NCBI GenBank assembly: GCA_030654835.1
Contig: JAURWS010000060.1
Span: 80,190 to 144,189, forward strand
Length of the DNA: 64,000 nt
Source: Gammaproteobacteria bacterium
GTDB lineage: Bacteria > Pseudomonadota > Gammaproteobacteria > Pseudomonadales > Pseudohongiellaceae
Reading direction: 5' to 3'
Under the pieces are notes generated by a model. It saw only the letters and a program-made list of their open reading frames with translations, was not told the origin of the DNA and searched no databases. Shown here piece after piece: positions 16,708 through 26,292 of this stretch (its first letter is position 1; every line of letters begins with the position of its first letter). A program made the translations under genes and the position numbers.

Positions 16708-17598
16708 ATGAGTCTGAAGAAATGTGATCTCAATCTGTTTCTGGTGTTCGACACCATTTATTCGGAGCGAAATCTGACTCAGGCGGCAAAGGCTCTGGCC
16801 ATTACTCAGCCTGCTGTCAGCAATGCATTGGCGCGGTTGCGCAAGCTCTTCAATGACGAGCTGTTCGTGCGCACAGCCAGAGGCATGTTACCGACGCCTG
16901 TGGCCGATGGGATAGCCCAGAATGTCTTGGACGCACTCGGACTTCTCAACGCCAGTATTATGGAACGGGAAGAATTTTACCCGGCGCTGGCTGAGCGGAC
17001 CTATCAGTTCAGTATGACCGATCTGGCAGAGGACCTGGTGTTGCCTCGGTTGATTCCGCATTTTCAGCAGCATGCTCCCGGAGTGGCGTTGCAGAGTTAC
17101 TATGTCAAACGCACGGAACTCGTGCGCAATCTGGCGCGAGGTGAGATCGATTTCGCTGTCGATATTCCGATTGTGGAGGACCCTCAGCTTTGTCATCAAT
17201 CTCTGACTGCCGATGATTACGTCTGCGTTGTGCGCCATGGGCACCCGGCCTTGCAGCAGGAGTTGACGCTGGAGCGCTTCATGGCGCTGCAGCATATTCA
17301 TGTGTCGAGTCGCCGCAAAGGGCTGGGGCAGATCGATGTGGCACTGCTCAAGCATGGCTGTGAGCGCCGCATCATGTTGCGGGTTCAGCATTACAGGGTT
17401 GCGGCCGCCATCGTCGAGACGACAGACCTTGCTCTGAGCGTGCCGCGCTACCTTGCGGTCAAATACGATCTGGAAATCCTGCCGTTGCCTTTTGCGGTGC
17501 CTAAACTCGATTTCCATCTGTATTGGCACAAGCACTCTGACAGCGATGCGTCGCATCGCTGGCTGCGGGAAGTCATGACGAGGTTATTCAGGCCGTGA
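16708..17598 (+). CDS. LysR-family transcriptional regulator
   Basis: The 296-residue product opens with a winged helix-turn-helix of LysR type (NLTQAAKALAITQPAVSNAL, residues about 22-41), followed by FVRTARGMLPTP and a two-lobed ligand-binding domain. Its N-terminal form (DLNLFLVFDTIY) is that of the NodD/LeuO-like subgroup. It is transcribed away from the DUF4212-symporter pair, the classic arrangement in which a regulator controls its neighbour and itself. ATG 16708 is preferred over an in-frame GTG at 16696; neither has a good ribosome site. Confidence 0.93.
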   Translation: MSLKKCDLNLFLVFDTIYSERNLTQAAKALAITQPAVSNALARLRKLFNDELFVRTARGMLPTPVADGIAQNVLDALGLLNASIMEREEFYPALAERTYQFSMTDLAEDLVLPRLIPHFQQHAPGVALQSYYVKRTELVRNLARGEIDFAVDIPIVEDPQLCHQSLTADDYVCVVRHGHPALQQELTLERFMALQHIHVSSRRKGLGQIDVALLKHGCERRIMLRVQHYRVAAAIVETTDLALSVPRYLAVKYDLEILPLPFAVPKLDFHLYWHKHSDSDASHRWLREVMTRLFRP

Positions 17599-17625
17599 AC
17601 GTGTGCAGGACGGCGTTACCGCCGC

Positions 17626-18132
17626 TTACTCGATGTATTCCTTGATGTAGTTCAGCAGTCTGCGACGATGCACGCGAGCGGCCTCGGTGTCGTCCTTGCT
17701 GTAGTTGCGGACCATCTGACGGATAGCCTGACGTTCGGCGAGCGGGAAATCGGTGACGAACGCGTTGACATCTTCTTCCGATCCAGCCAGCAGTCGATCA
17801 CCCCATTGCTCGATCAATTGTGCGCGCCGAACCTGAGCGATGTCGGGCGTGCGCATCTTGTCCAGTTGCGCCTGGATTTCGTCATGATTGGAATCGCGCA
17901 TGATCTTGCCAATGAGCTGCAGCTGGCGCCTTCTCGCACCATTGCTATTGGGCAGGCGATTGAATTCGTTGATCGCGGCGATCAGCGTGTCTGGCAGAGG
18001 CAACTTCTCCAGCTGCTTCTTGTTCAGGGTCGTCAACTCTTGACCTAGCTCCTGAAGGTGGGTAGCGTCGCGTTTCAGTTGTGACTTGCTGGGAGGTTCC
18101 AGGCTCCAGTCGATGGGTTCGCGTTGTTTCAT
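17626..18132 (-). CDS. darP: Ribosome biogenesis / dual-action ribosomal protein DarP (YjgA, DUF615)
   Basis: This 168-residue charged helical protein has the DUF615 landmarks SKSQLKRDATHLQELG near the start, NSNGARRRQLQLIGKIMR in the middle and RRRLLNYIKEYIE at the end. It associates with late 50S ribosomal precursors. The start at 18132 (MKQREPIDW) fits the family; the longer open frame upstream would overlap the ptsO gene. It is the last gene of the minus-strand block led by kdsD, 34 bases after ptsO. Confidence 0.93.
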   Translation of the reverse strand: MKQREPIDWSLEPPSKSQLKRDATHLQELGQELTTLNKKQLEKLPLPDTLIAAINEFNRLPNSNGARRRQLQLIGKIMRDSNHDEIQAQLDKMRTPDIAQVRRAQLIEQWGDRLLAGSEEDVNAFVTDFPLAERQAIRQMVRNYSKDDTEAARVHRRRLLNYIKEYIE

Positions 18133-18166
18133 GCTTGCTTTCCTGCCCCGATATGAGGGTTGTGTG

Positions 18167-18433
18167 TCATTCGCTTTCGTCGAAACGATTGTCAACCAGT
18201 GTGGTGATGGCCTCCAGGGCCTCTTTCTCATCCTCGCCGTCGATGATGATGTTGAGCACAGTGCCCTTGCTGGCGGCCAGCATCATCAAAGAGAGAATGC
18301 TCTTGCCGTCGACCAGTTTGTCCGCGCCGACCTTGATGCTGCTGCGAAATGTGGAGGCGACCGAGACCATGCGCGAGGCGGCTCTGGCGTGCAATCCCGC
18401 TTTGTTACTGATGGTGATGGTAGATGTGATCAT
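18167..18433 (-). CDS. ptsO: Phosphocarrier protein NPr (nitrogen PTS)
   Basis: The 88-residue HPr-like protein has the phosphorylated histidine in NKAGLHARAAS (about residue 16) and the serine region GKSILSLMMLAA. NPr receives phosphate from PtsP and passes it to PtsN in the regulatory nitrogen PTS. It lies 6 bases after rapZ, and with ptsN forms the usual rpoN-linked set. The gene for the first enzyme, ptsP, is not in this window. Confidence 0.96.
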   Translation of the reverse strand: MITSTITISNKAGLHARAASRMVSVASTFRSSIKVGADKLVDGKSILSLMMLAASKGTVLNIIIDGEDEKEALEAITTLVDNRFDESE

Positions 18434-18439
18434 GATTCT

Positions 18440-19312
18440 CTAAGCGGTTTCCCTGCGGCGCAGTTCACGATGCAGGACCTGCACGTTTCTGATGGTCTTG
18501 GAAAAATGATGCCTCAGCTGCTCGCTCAGATAAACGGAACGATGCTGGCCACCTGTGCAGCCGATGGCCACTGTCATGTAGCTGCGATTGCTCTCCGCGA
18601 ATCTGGGCAGCCACTTGTCCAGATACGCACGCAGGTCCTCGTGCATGGCGCGAAATTCGGGCTGACTCTCCAGCCATTCACCGACTTCAATATCCAGCCC
18701 CGTAAGCGGACGCAACTGCGTGTCCCAATAAGGGTTCGGGAGGCAGCGGACGTCGTAAACAATGTCTGCATCGATGGGCACGCCGTGTTTGTATCCGAAC
18801 GATTCAAACAGCAGCGCCATACCGGTGGAATCATCCCGTTCCACGATGCGCGTCTTGATGTTGTCACGTAGCTGGTGCAGTGACATATGGCTGGTGTCGA
18901 TGGATAGACTGGCCAGCAGTGCAATCTGCTCCAGCAGCTCTGTTTCCATGTTGATCGCTTCACGCAGACCAATCTTGTCAGTCGTCAGCGGATGCTTGCG
19001 GCGACTCTCGCTGAAGCGCTTGATCAGGGTCGGGCTGCTGGCGTCGAGAAAGATGATCTCGGGTCTCAGCGAGGTCTGGTTCAATGCCTCCAGAATCTGC
19101 GGTACTTGCTTGAGGTCCAGCGGGACATTGCGGGCATCGATACTCACAGCAACTCTCGGCAGATCAGTCGCCTGCGCACTGACGCGCTGCGCCAGTGCGG
19201 GCAGCAGACTGGCCGGCAGATTGTCGATGCAGTAATAGCCGTGATCTTCCAGCATGTTGAGCGCCGTGCTCTTGCCGGAACCGGAACGGCCGCTGATGAT
19301 GAGCAGTTTCAC
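18440..19312 (-). CDS. rapZ: RNase adapter protein RapZ (nucleotide-binding, YvcJ family)
   Basis: This 290-residue protein has a Walker A motif at the N-terminus (SGRSGSGKST, residues 7-16), the conserved YCIDNLPASLLPAL, and a C-terminal domain with CTGGQHRSVYL. In enterobacteria RapZ guides RNase E to the small RNA GlmZ and senses glucosamine-6-phosphate. In other gammaproteobacteria the nucleotide-binding role is kept but the RNA target is unclear. It sits between ptsN and ptsO, the standard order. A 105-base gap separates it from ptsN. Confidence 0.96.
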   Translation of the reverse strand: MKLLIISGRSGSGKSTALNMLEDHGYYCIDNLPASLLPALAQRVSAQATDLPRVAVSIDARNVPLDLKQVPQILEALNQTSLRPEIIFLDASSPTLIKRFSESRRKHPLTTDKIGLREAINMETELLEQIALLASLSIDTSHMSLHQLRDNIKTRIVERDDSTGMALLFESFGYKHGVPIDADIVYDVRCLPNPYWDTQLRPLTGLDIEVGEWLESQPEFRAMHEDLRAYLDKWLPRFAESNRSYMTVAIGCTGGQHRSVYLSEQLRHHFSKTIRNVQVLHRELRRRETA

Positions 19313-19417
19313 AATGTCTGTCGCCTGGGATTTGGAGCAGGAGTAATGCAGCGCCGGGTGTATGGCGGCATCAGTTTCGGGCTAACAGTATCAGGTTTGC
19401 CGGGTCGTGAACAGTGA

Positions 19418-19867
19418 TCAGGAATTCACCGCTATGTCATACAATTCCTGCGCGGATGTCGCCTGGCGCAGCTTGTTGCAGAAGGATTCCTGGTGAAACA
19501 GTGCTGCCAATGCACCGAGAACCTTCAGATGCTCGTGCGTTTCCTGTGCAGGGACGATCAGGACAAAGAGCAGATCCACACGGCGTGAATCGACAGCGTC
19601 AAAGTCGATGCCTTCATCCAGTTTGATGAGCGCACCGGTGATTGCCTTGCAATCGGCCAGGCGGCAGTGAGGAATCCCTATGCCATTGCCAATGCCGGTG
19701 CTGCCCAGTTGTTCTCTTGCCAGCAGCGCAGTGTAAATGTTGTCGGCATTGAGTGCGGGGGTGTCTTCGGCAATAAGCTCGCTGATGGTTGTCAGAAAGC
19801 GCTTCTTGCTGACGCCGGGCAGGTTGCAGTAACAGCGCTCGGGGGTCAGGATGGTATCAAGTCGCAT
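19418..19867 (-). CDS. ptsN: PTS IIA-like nitrogen-regulatory protein PtsN
   Basis: A 149-residue EIIA(Ntr) protein. The phosphorylated histidine lies in GIGIPHCRL (about residue 68), and VDLLFVLIVPAQETHEHLKVL is the usual core. It takes phosphate from NPr and modulates potassium transport and sigma-54-linked metabolism. It follows rpoN by only 113 bases. The hpf gene that normally sits between the two is absent, since the gap is too short to hold it. Confidence 0.96.
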   Translation of the reverse strand: MRLDTILTPERCYCNLPGVSKKRFLTTISELIAEDTPALNADNIYTALLAREQLGSTGIGNGIGIPHCRLADCKAITGALIKLDEGIDFDAVDSRRVDLLFVLIVPAQETHEHLKVLGALAALFHQESFCNKLRQATSAQELYDIAVNS

Positions 19868-19980
19868 GTTGAACAGATCTCAAAGGGAAATTTTGCGCGG
19901 CTGATTCTAGCACCGAAGTGCACGGGCTTATGAGTGATTTTTGCGACATGCGTACGATTATCAGCTGTGTTCGTTGTTGT

Positions 19981-21522
19981 TCAAATCAGCTTCTTGCGCT
20001 CATTGGACGGTGGAATGGACAGTGATTCCCGATACTTGGCAATGGTACGCCGTGCGACATTGATGCCCTGTGCTTCGAGGAGCTTGGTAATTTTGCTGTC
20101 ACTGAGGGGTTTGCGGGCATTCTCGGCAGCCACCAGCTTCTTGATCAGCGCCCGGATTGCCGTGGAAGAACATTCACCGCCACCTGCCGTGCTGACGTGG
20201 CTGGAGAAGAAGTATTTCAACTCGAAGATGCCCTTCGGTGTATGCATGTACTTCTGGGTGGTTACGCGCGAGATAGTGGATTCATGCATGTTCACTGCCT
20301 CGGCAATGTCATGCAGAACCAGCGGTTTCATGGCCTCTTCCCCATATTCGAAGAATCCCTTCTGGTGCTCTACGATGCGGGTGGCGACCTTCATGAGTGT
20401 TTCGTTGCGGCTCTGCAGGCTCTTGATGAACCAGCGTGCCTCCTGCAGGTTGTCGCGCAGGTAATTGTTGTCGTTGCTGCTGTCGGCGCGGCGGACCAGG
20501 GAAGCGTAATCGGGATTGATGCGAATCTTCGGTGCTGTGTCTGGATTTAGCTCCACGAGCCAGCGCCCGGTGTCAGAATCCTTGGAGACGATGACGTCCG
20601 GCACGATGTAGGTCGTTGAAGGCGGTGCGATGTCCGAGCCCGGACGTGGATTGAGCCCTTCAATGATGGCGATGGCATCCCGCAATTCCGGTTCCTTCAG
20701 GCGGGTCAGGCGCATCAGCTGTGCATAGTCTCTATTACCCAGCAGCTGCAGATGATCCTTGACGATAATCTTGGCGTGGTGGATGGCCGGTGTGACCTCG
20801 TGGTCGGTGAATTGCTGCAACTGGATCAGCAGGCACTCTGCGAGATCGCGGTAGCCCACTCCGACGGGATCGAACTGTTGAATGCGGTGCAGGACGGCAA
20901 CGACTTCTTCGGGATCGATGTCCAGCGAACGGATCAGGCTGGCGTGGATGGAGTCTATCGTGGAGGTCAACATGCCGTTGGCGTCGATGGCGTCAATGAT
21001 GGCGAGTCCGATCAGGCGATCGGGGTCTGACATGGGAGTCAGATTCAACTGCCACATCAGGTGGTCCTGCAGAGTCTCGGTGGCACTGTTGCGTGATTCG
21101 AAGTCGAGTCCATCGCCTTCGCTCGAACCATTACTGCTGGAGGTGTAGCTGCTCTGATAGACGTCTTCCCAGCTGGTATCCACGGACAATTCTTCGGGGA
21201 TGTGGTCTTCCCAGCGGTTTTCGTCCTGATCCTGAAGTTGCTGGTTGTCGCTCTTTTCGTAACTCTCGGTGTTCAGGACCCTATCGGCACTGAATTCGTC
21301 ACTGGAGACATTGCTCTCGCTGTTCTGTTCCGTCCCGGCATCGGACTTCGCATGAAACTCATCAGTGCCCTCATCAAGCTCGAGCATTGGGTTGGATTCC
21401 AGTGCCTGGTGAATTTCCTGCTGCAAATCAAGAGTGGAGAGCTGAAGTAGGCGAATCGCTTGCTGCAGCTGTGGTGTCATGGTCAGCGTTTGACCCAACT
21501 TGAGCTGGAGCGACATTTTCAT
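19981..21522 (-). CDS. rpoN: RNA polymerase sigma-54 factor RpoN
   Basis: The 513-residue protein has the three regions of sigma-54. The N-terminal glutamine/leucine-rich activator domain includes [18 protein letters not shown]. It is followed by an acidic linker (about residues 50-125) and the core- and DNA-binding domains, ending in the RpoN box [10 protein letters not shown]. It directs polymerase to -24/-12 promoters that need enhancer-binding ATPases, such as the CbrB partner expected of the CbrA-like kinase at the left edge. It lies 145 bases after lptB and upstream of ptsN. Confidence 0.97.
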   Translation of the reverse strand: MKMSLQLKLGQTLTMTPQLQQAIRLLQLSTLDLQQEIHQALESNPMLELDEGTDEFHAKSDAGTEQNSESNVSSDEFSADRVLNTESYEKSDNQQLQDQDENRWEDHIPEELSVDTSWEDVYQSSYTSSSNGSSEGDGLDFESRNSATETLQDHLMWQLNLTPMSDPDRLIGLAIIDAIDANGMLTSTIDSIHASLIRSLDIDPEEVVAVLHRIQQFDPVGVGYRDLAECLLIQLQQFTDHEVTPAIHHAKIIVKDHLQLLGNRDYAQLMRLTRLKEPELRDAIAIIEGLNPRPGSDIAPPSTTYIVPDVIVSKDSDTGRWLVELNPDTAPKIRINPDYASLVRRADSSNDNNYLRDNLQEARWFIKSLQSRNETLMKVATRIVEHQKGFFEYGEEAMKPLVLHDIAEAVNMHESTISRVTTQKYMHTPKGIFELKYFFSSHVSTAGGGECSSTAIRALIKKLVAAENARKPLSDSKITKLLEAQGINVARRTIAKYRESLSIPPSNERKKLI

Positions 21523-21667
21523 AGTGTGTTGTACTTCTTCATAAGCTTCATAAGCATTTTTGACGCTTTTGGATAGACGGCGAAGTTGCCTGGCGATTTT
21601 AGCAAATATCGTGCCGTAGTTGCAGGTTAATTTTCAAGCACTGTCGACGCACAGTGCGATGAACTCA

Positions 21668-22393
21668 TCAGATACGGAATTGGTGGCCGAGGTAAACGTC
21701 CCGGACCTTCTGATTGGCAAGGATGTCCGCCGAGGAACCTTCGGCTATGATCTGCCCCTCACTGACGATGTAGGCCTTCTCGCAGATGTCGAGAGTCTCG
21801 CGCACATTGTGATCGGTGAGCAGCACACCAATGCCCTTGTTTTTCAGATGCGTGATGATGTCCTTGATGTCGCTGACGGAGATCGGGTCGACGCCGGCGA
21901 AGGGTTCATCGAGCAGAATGAAGCGGGGTTCGGTGGCGAGCGCACGGGCGATCTCGGTACGACGGCGCTCCCCCCCGGACAGGCTCATGCCCTTGTTGTT
22001 GCGAATATGGCCAATGTGGAATTCGCCCAGCAGGCTTTCGAGCTTCTCCATCTGCTGTGCGCGGGTAAGCTCCTTGCGGGTCTCCAGAATGGCGAGGATG
22101 TTCTCGGCTACCGTGAGGGTGCGAAAGATGGAGGAGTCCTGCGGCAGATAGCCCAGCCCTCGTTGCGCCCTGGCGTGAATGGGCAGCGAGGTCAGGTTGG
22201 TGGAATTCAGTTCGATGCTGCCGCTGTCGGCTTTCACCAGGCCAACAATCATGTAAAAGCAGGTGGTTTTGCCGGCACCGTTGGGGCCGAGTAGCCCGAC
22301 AATCTGACCGCTGTCTATGCTCAGCGACACGTCCCGGACGACTTGTCGCCCCTTGTAGGACTTGGCGAGATGAGAGGCTGTTAAGGTGTCCAT
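21668..22393 (-). CDS. lptB: LPS export ABC transporter ATP-binding protein LptB
   Basis: The cytoplasmic ATPase that powers LPS extraction from the inner membrane with LptF and LptG. Its 241 residues contain Walker [10 protein letters not shown], a Q-loop region [12 protein letters not shown], signature LSGGERRR, Walker [15 protein letters not shown] and the switch TDHNVRET. The start at 22393 overlaps the lptA stop by one base (TGATG), so the genes are coupled; the longer open frame upstream is not family-like. LptFG are not in the window. Confidence 0.97.
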   Translation of the reverse strand: MDTLTASHLAKSYKGRQVVRDVSLSIDSGQIVGLLGPNGAGKTTCFYMIVGLVKADSGSIELNSTNLTSLPIHARAQRGLGYLPQDSSIFRTLTVAENILAILETRKELTRAQQMEKLESLLGEFHIGHIRNNKGMSLSGGERRRTEIARALATEPRFILLDEPFAGVDPISVSDIKDIITHLKNKGIGVLLTDHNVRETLDICEKAYIVSEGQIIAEGSSADILANQKVRDVYLGHQFRI

Positions 22394-22905
22394 CAGTTTA
22401 TTTGCTGGCTCAGAGAGCCGCTGCATGCCTGTCCGGAGGTGGCGCCGGATTCGATTACATGGCGAATCTGAGCACACTGCAATGCGGTGCCGGGTTGGTT
22501 GAAACTGGCACCGCCGATGAACTCCACCACCGATTCGTTGCCGGCGTAGTAATTGATGGTTTCGCTGCTGCCAGTCAGTGGCGCGGATTCTCCATCCGGC
22601 TTTTGCTGAAAACGGGCAGGTGATCCCGTCAGGCGCACGGTCTGCAGTTGGTTGTCGAGGTTGTATTCAAGGATTGCCTGGTCGCCCGTCAGTTCGATAT
22701 CGTTTTGGCGCACAAAGACATTGTCGCGCAATGTGATGACACGCAAACCATTCACTGTCTCGATGGTGGTTTCACCATCTGCCCGGTATTCATGAGCACC
22801 ATTGGCTTCTTGCGCCAGAGTGATAGAACCGGCTCCGAATAGGAGCATCGCCCCCAACAGCGTTGCGACTTTCATGAGATCAGGGTTGACTGCTGGGAAC
22901 TTCAT
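22393..22905 (-). CDS. lptA: LPS transport periplasmic protein LptA
   Basis: LptA forms the beta-jellyroll bridge that carries LPS across the periplasm between LptC and LptDE. The 170-residue product has a signal peptide (cleavage after LAQ, about residue 32) and the OstA-like repeat pattern: [27 protein letters not shown] and [11 protein letters not shown]. The C-terminus carries two cysteines. ATG 22905 overlaps the lptC end by 26 bases; ATG 22875 (MKVATLLG) would be a shorter alternative with a better signal peptide shape. It is coupled to lptB downstream. Confidence 0.92.
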   Translation of the reverse strand: MKFPAVNPDLMKVATLLGAMLLFGAGSITLAQEANGAHEYRADGETTIETVNGLRVITLRDNVFVRQNDIELTGDQAILEYNLDNQLQTVRLTGSPARFQQKPDGESAPLTGSSETINYYAGNESVVEFIGGASFNQPGTALQCAQIRHVIESGATSGQACSGSLSQQIN

Positions 22906-23602
22906 ATCGGCCTCTGACCTGTGAGCGGAAAGTCAATTTGTCCTGGCGCAGATCGACGAGCAAGCCGATAGCCGTCTGTCGCAAGGTGTTGGTTGTCATG
23001 GTGACCTCCCGGTCGGTGTTCATTGTCTCAGTGCCGGGAAATAGGGAGATGAATCCGGTAGTAAGTGTCATGCGTTCACCGGCAGCATCGATCTGGAAAA
23101 GTTCTACTTCGTCGCTAAGATCCAGGCGCTCAATATTGTCACTGTCCGCAACCCCGTGGATTCTGCCCGATTTGGCCGCGATATTCCAGCGCTCCCCGGA
23201 GTTCTGGTAGAGGCGTACGTAGGGGTTGCTGAGTACAGTAGTGTTATCCAGATAGTGGGTTTGTTCGCTTGCTTCCAGGGTGTAGTCGATGCGCCCCTCG
23301 GCATTGTAGAGAACGCTGGTGGTTCCCACGGAATAGGCATCGTAATTTATCTCGGTGCCGGGCTCGGTTGTATCAACAATGGCCGGGGTGCTGGAAAACA
23401 TATAGCGGCCGGAATAAATTGCCAGCACGAGAAGTCCCAGCAGTGCCCACAAGCGCCAGCCCGTTAGAAGCTGGCGTGTCTCTTCATCGACGACTTCTTC
23501 GCCAGCGACACCCTCTCCAACGATCTCCTCGTCAATGATTCTCTCATCAACAGGTAGGTTGCTGACCGCGTCCCTAGAGGAAGTGGGCAATGGCTGAGTC
23601 AT
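22880..23602 (-). CDS. lptC: LPS export protein LptC
   Basis: LptC is the inner-membrane-anchored start of the periplasmic LPS bridge. The single membrane helix (LWALLGLLVLAIYSG) lies at about residues 54-68, followed by the typical periplasmic beta domain (GRIDYTLEASEQTHYLDN). Before the helix there is a glutamate-rich cytoplasmic tail of about 50 residues (EEIVGEGVAGEEVVDEE), whereas E. coli LptC has only a few residues there. ATG 23602 overlaps the end of kdsC by 29 bases, and no later ATG precedes the helix, so the extension appears real. Confidence 0.9.
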   Translation of the reverse strand: MTQPLPTSSRDAVSNLPVDERIIDEEIVGEGVAGEEVVDEETRQLLTGWRLWALLGLLVLAIYSGRYMFSSTPAIVDTTEPGTEINYDAYSVGTTSVLYNAEGRIDYTLEASEQTHYLDNTTVLSNPYVRLYQNSGERWNIAAKSGRIHGVADSDNIERLDLSDEVELFQIDAAGERMTLTTGFISLFPGTETMNTDREVTMTTNTLRQTAIGLLVDLRQDKLTFRSQVRGRYEVPSSQP

Positions 23603-24113
23603 AACGGTCCTGTGCCTGCAGAATAAAATCACAAATTTCACGTACCGCGCCCTGGCCGCCCTGCAGTGAGGTCTGAGCGTGTGCTGATTCCTTGACGGAT
23701 CTATGTGCGTTGGCGACGGCGATGGCTAGTTGTACCGCTTTCATGGGCTTGATATCCGGCAGGTCGTCCCCGGCATAGCCGATCTGCGACGGCGTCAAGC
23801 CAGCCTCTGCACACATTTCCTGCAAGGCATTGAGTTTGTCCTCCCGCCCCTGAATCAGTAGTCGGATTCCCAGATTCTCAGCCCGTCGTGCCAGCAACGC
23901 TGATTTGCGTCCGCTTATGATGCCCACTTGAATGCCGCTATTCTGCAGGAGCTTGATACCCTGACCATCCAGGGTGTTGAATGCCTTCATCTCCTCACCG
24001 CTATCGGTCAGGAACAGTTCGCCGCTGGTCAGCACGCCGTCGACGTCCAGCACCAGTAATCTGACCTCGCGTGCGCGCCTGACTATGTCGTTCTCGTCCG
24101 TTCTGAAAATCAT
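23574..24113 (-). CDS. kdsC: 3-deoxy-D-manno-octulosonate 8-phosphate phosphatase
   Basis: A compact HAD phosphatase of 179 residues without a large cap domain, forming a tetramer in the family. Motifs are DVDGVLTSGEL (nucleophile Asp), ISGRKSALL and GYAGDDLPDIKPM. It removes phosphate from Kdo-8-phosphate, giving the inner-core LPS sugar Kdo. It lies between kdsD and lptC, the standard order that ties Kdo synthesis to LPS export. Confidence 0.96.
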   Translation of the reverse strand: MIFRTDENDIVRRAREVRLLVLDVDGVLTSGELFLTDSGEEMKAFNTLDGQGIKLLQNSGIQVGIISGRKSALLARRAENLGIRLLIQGREDKLNALQEMCAEAGLTPSQIGYAGDDLPDIKPMKAVQLAIAVANAHRSVKESAHAQTSLQGGQGAVREICDFILQAQDRYDSAIAHFL

Positions 24114-24167
24114 CTTAACGTGTGTCCTTTGGGTCGAAAGTATTCTCCGACAGAGCTGCTGATCTGA

Positions 24168-25142
24168 TCACACGACGTTGGCCAGCAGCAGATCGTGCAT
24201 GCGAATGACACCCTTCAGAGCATCCTGGTCGTCGACAACGATCAACGTGTAGATGCTGTTTTCCTGCATCATATGCACGGCTTCTGTGGCTAGCGCATTA
24301 TCGCGGACTTTCTTGCTGCGCACCGACATGACGTCCCTGATCAGAGTCTTATGAATATCCTTGCCGGAGTCGAGTGTACGGCGCAGATCGCCATCGGTAA
24401 ACACGCCACACAGGATCCCTTTGGTGTCGACGACCGTCGTCATGCCCAGGCCCTTGCGGGTGATTTCCAGCAGTGCCTCGCTCAGTACCGTTCCGGGTTC
24501 CACCATCGGGATTGCGGTGTCACTGTGCATGACATCTTTGACCTTCAGCAGAAGTCGTCGCCCCAAGCGGCCACCGGGGTGGGAAAATGCGAACTCCTCG
24601 CGGGTGAAGCCCTTGGCTTCCAGCAGCGCCATTGCCAGCGCGTCGCCAAGCACCAGTGCCACGGTGGTGCTGGTGGTCGGGGCGAGCCCCAGCGGGCAGG
24701 CCTCCTCGCTGACGCTCGCGTCCAGGTGCACGGTGGCCGTTTGAGCGAGCATGGAGCGACTGTCGCCGGTCATGCTGATCAGAGGAATGCCCTTGCGTTT
24801 CAGGACTGGCAGAATGGTCAATATCTCACTGGTGGTTCCGGAGTTGGAGAGTGCCACCACGACGTCTTTTTCCGTGATCATGCCAAGATCGCCGTGACTC
24901 GCTTCACCTGGATGTACGAAGATGGCCGGAGACCCGGTGCTGGACAGGGTTGCGGCAATCTTGCGCGCGATATGCCCAGACTTTCCCATGCCGGTGACGA
25001 TAATTCTGCCTTCGCATGCCAGCAGAATTTCACATGCCTGGACGAACGTGCTGCCAATGCGTTGCGACAGTTCTCCTATGGCTCTGTGCTCTATCTCGAT
25101 CGTGCGACGCGCGCTGTTGATCAGGATGTCACCGTCAGTCAT
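24168..25142 (-). CDS. kdsD: D-arabinose 5-phosphate isomerase
   Basis: This enzyme turns ribulose 5-phosphate into arabinose 5-phosphate, the first step to Kdo. The 324-residue protein has an N-terminal SIS domain (GMGKSGHIARKIAATLSSTG; HPGEASHGDLGM; ALSNSGTTSEI), followed by two CBS domains (VKDVMHSD and IRDVMSV onward). The start at 25142 has a GGAA ribosome site just upstream and matches the family; the frame open from 25169 is probably too long. It is the first gene of the long minus-strand operon and is divergent from mlaC across 500 bases. Confidence 0.96.
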   Translation of the reverse strand: MTDGDILINSARRTIEIEHRAIGELSQRIGSTFVQACEILLACEGRIIVTGMGKSGHIARKIAATLSSTGSPAIFVHPGEASHGDLGMITEKDVVVALSNSGTTSEILTILPVLKRKGIPLISMTGDSRSMLAQTATVHLDASVSEEACPLGLAPTTSTTVALVLGDALAMALLEAKGFTREEFAFSHPGGRLGRRLLLKVKDVMHSDTAIPMVEPGTVLSEALLEITRKGLGMTTVVDTKGILCGVFTDGDLRRTLDSGKDIHKTLIRDVMSVRSKKVRDNALATEAVHMMQENSIYTLIVVDDQDALKGVIRMHDLLLANVV

Positions 25143-25642
25143 TTCTAGTTCCCTACCATTCTTATGCAATATTCAACGCCGCAATATGCGCCTGTTTCAC
25201 ATTTACTTTGATTTTTTCTGAATTCACAGTCCAGAAAGAGGCGCTGAAGTATTCCGTCGGTAGCGGTAGAAAAGCATTGCGATGCTGGTCTGACGTGGGT
25301 TCGGAATGCTTGAGAGTACCCCCGGGTAACGCTGTTGCAGACCCCTGATACCGCCCGGCGCTTCGCGGTGATGGGGTGGGCTTTGCTTGGCACTACCTGT
25401 CCGCGTCGAAAGACCTTGACTGCGCAATTTACGGAAGGGGCACAATTAGACGAGGGATTATTATTGTTTGCAAGTAGTAATTTATTGCCGCTCCCGTTTC
25501 ATGTAAACTGCCGCCTGCATTAGCGGGTAATGGGAAATCTGGCGTCTGCAGGTCAGGATGAGGCCGACGCAGGGTCGGAAGCAGGTGATCGAACTCAACT
25601 GTTCGACGCTGAGAGTTGCTCAACACACAGGAGATTCACCAG
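25143..25642. other. Divergent intergenic region between kdsD and mlaC
   Basis: These 500 bases hold no convincing gene, RNA or repeat. They must contain promoters for the kdsD operon (minus) and for mlaC-ibaG-murA (plus). The stretch 25410-25520 is AT-rich and includes TTGACT at about 25417 with CACAAT 19 bases on, a weak match at best. In most relatives mlaF, mlaE and mlaD occupy this position; I see no remnant of them. Confidence 0.6.
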
Positions 25643-26248
25643 GTGAAGTCGATCAAAACATTCTTAGTCATGGCCGCCCTGGCGTTGTTCGCCTCTGCCG
25701 GATTGCAGGCAGCAGAGGAGCTCAGTGCCGTGGCTTCTGCGGAGAAATCCGTGAACGAGTTGCTTGCGACAGTAGTAGAACTCAAGCCGTATTTTGAAAC
25801 TGACAAAGAGCGATACTTTGCCGGCATCGAGCAATCCCTGAGTTCTTTTGTGGATTTTGACGAGGTCGCCATTGGTGTCATGGCGCGCTTGGGAGAGAAC
25901 GCAACTCCCGAGCAGATTTCCCGATTCGGCGACAAATTGAAGATCACGCTGACACGCTTCTATGGGGCAGCGTTGGTGGGTTACGACGGTCAGAAACTGG
26001 AGTTCATGCCTGCCGGTGAGCCGTCACCGGATCCCGAGCTGAATACCAATGTCCGAATGCAACTCAGCGCCAACAATTCGAAGATCGAACTGCAATACAC
26101 GCTGTTCCTCAATGCGAACAGGGAGTGGAAGCTGAAAAACCTGTATCTTGGCGGGATCAATCTGCGTCGCCAGTATTTCACGCAGTTCTCTGCGCTCATG
26201 AACCGCTATGGCAATGATATCGATCAGGTTATCGATAACTGGAAGTAG
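25643..26248 (+). CDS. mlaC: Phospholipid-shuttle periplasmic protein MlaC (Ttg2D)
   Basis: MlaC ferries phospholipid between the MlaA outer-membrane complex and the MlaFEDB inner-membrane transporter. The 201-residue product has a signal peptide (TFLVMAALALFASAGLQA) and the family core: ELKPYFETDKERYF, RFGDKLKITLTRFYGAAL, and KLKNLYLGGINLRRQYFTQF near the end. The GTG start at 25643 has AGGAG 9 bases upstream and gives a clean signal peptide. Its usual partners mlaF, mlaE, mlaD (upstream) and mlaB (downstream) are not here; ibaG follows directly. Confidence 0.93.
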   Translation: MKSIKTFLVMAALALFASAGLQAAEELSAVASAEKSVNELLATVVELKPYFETDKERYFAGIEQSLSSFVDFDEVAIGVMARLGENATPEQISRFGDKLKITLTRFYGAALVGYDGQKLEFMPAGEPSPDPELNTNVRMQLSANNSKIELQYTLFLNANREWKLKNLYLGGINLRRQYFTQFSALMNRYGNDIDQVIDNWK

Positions 26249-26292
26249 CCGTTTTTCACGTCCCACCGTGCAGATTTTCAAGGTTGTATTGT

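Noticed and set aside
25550..25620. Possible tRNA-like segment (GTCGGAAGCAGGTGATCGAACTC)-like stretch upstream of mlaC
   Set aside because: No cloverleaf, anticodon arm or acceptor pairing could be drawn.
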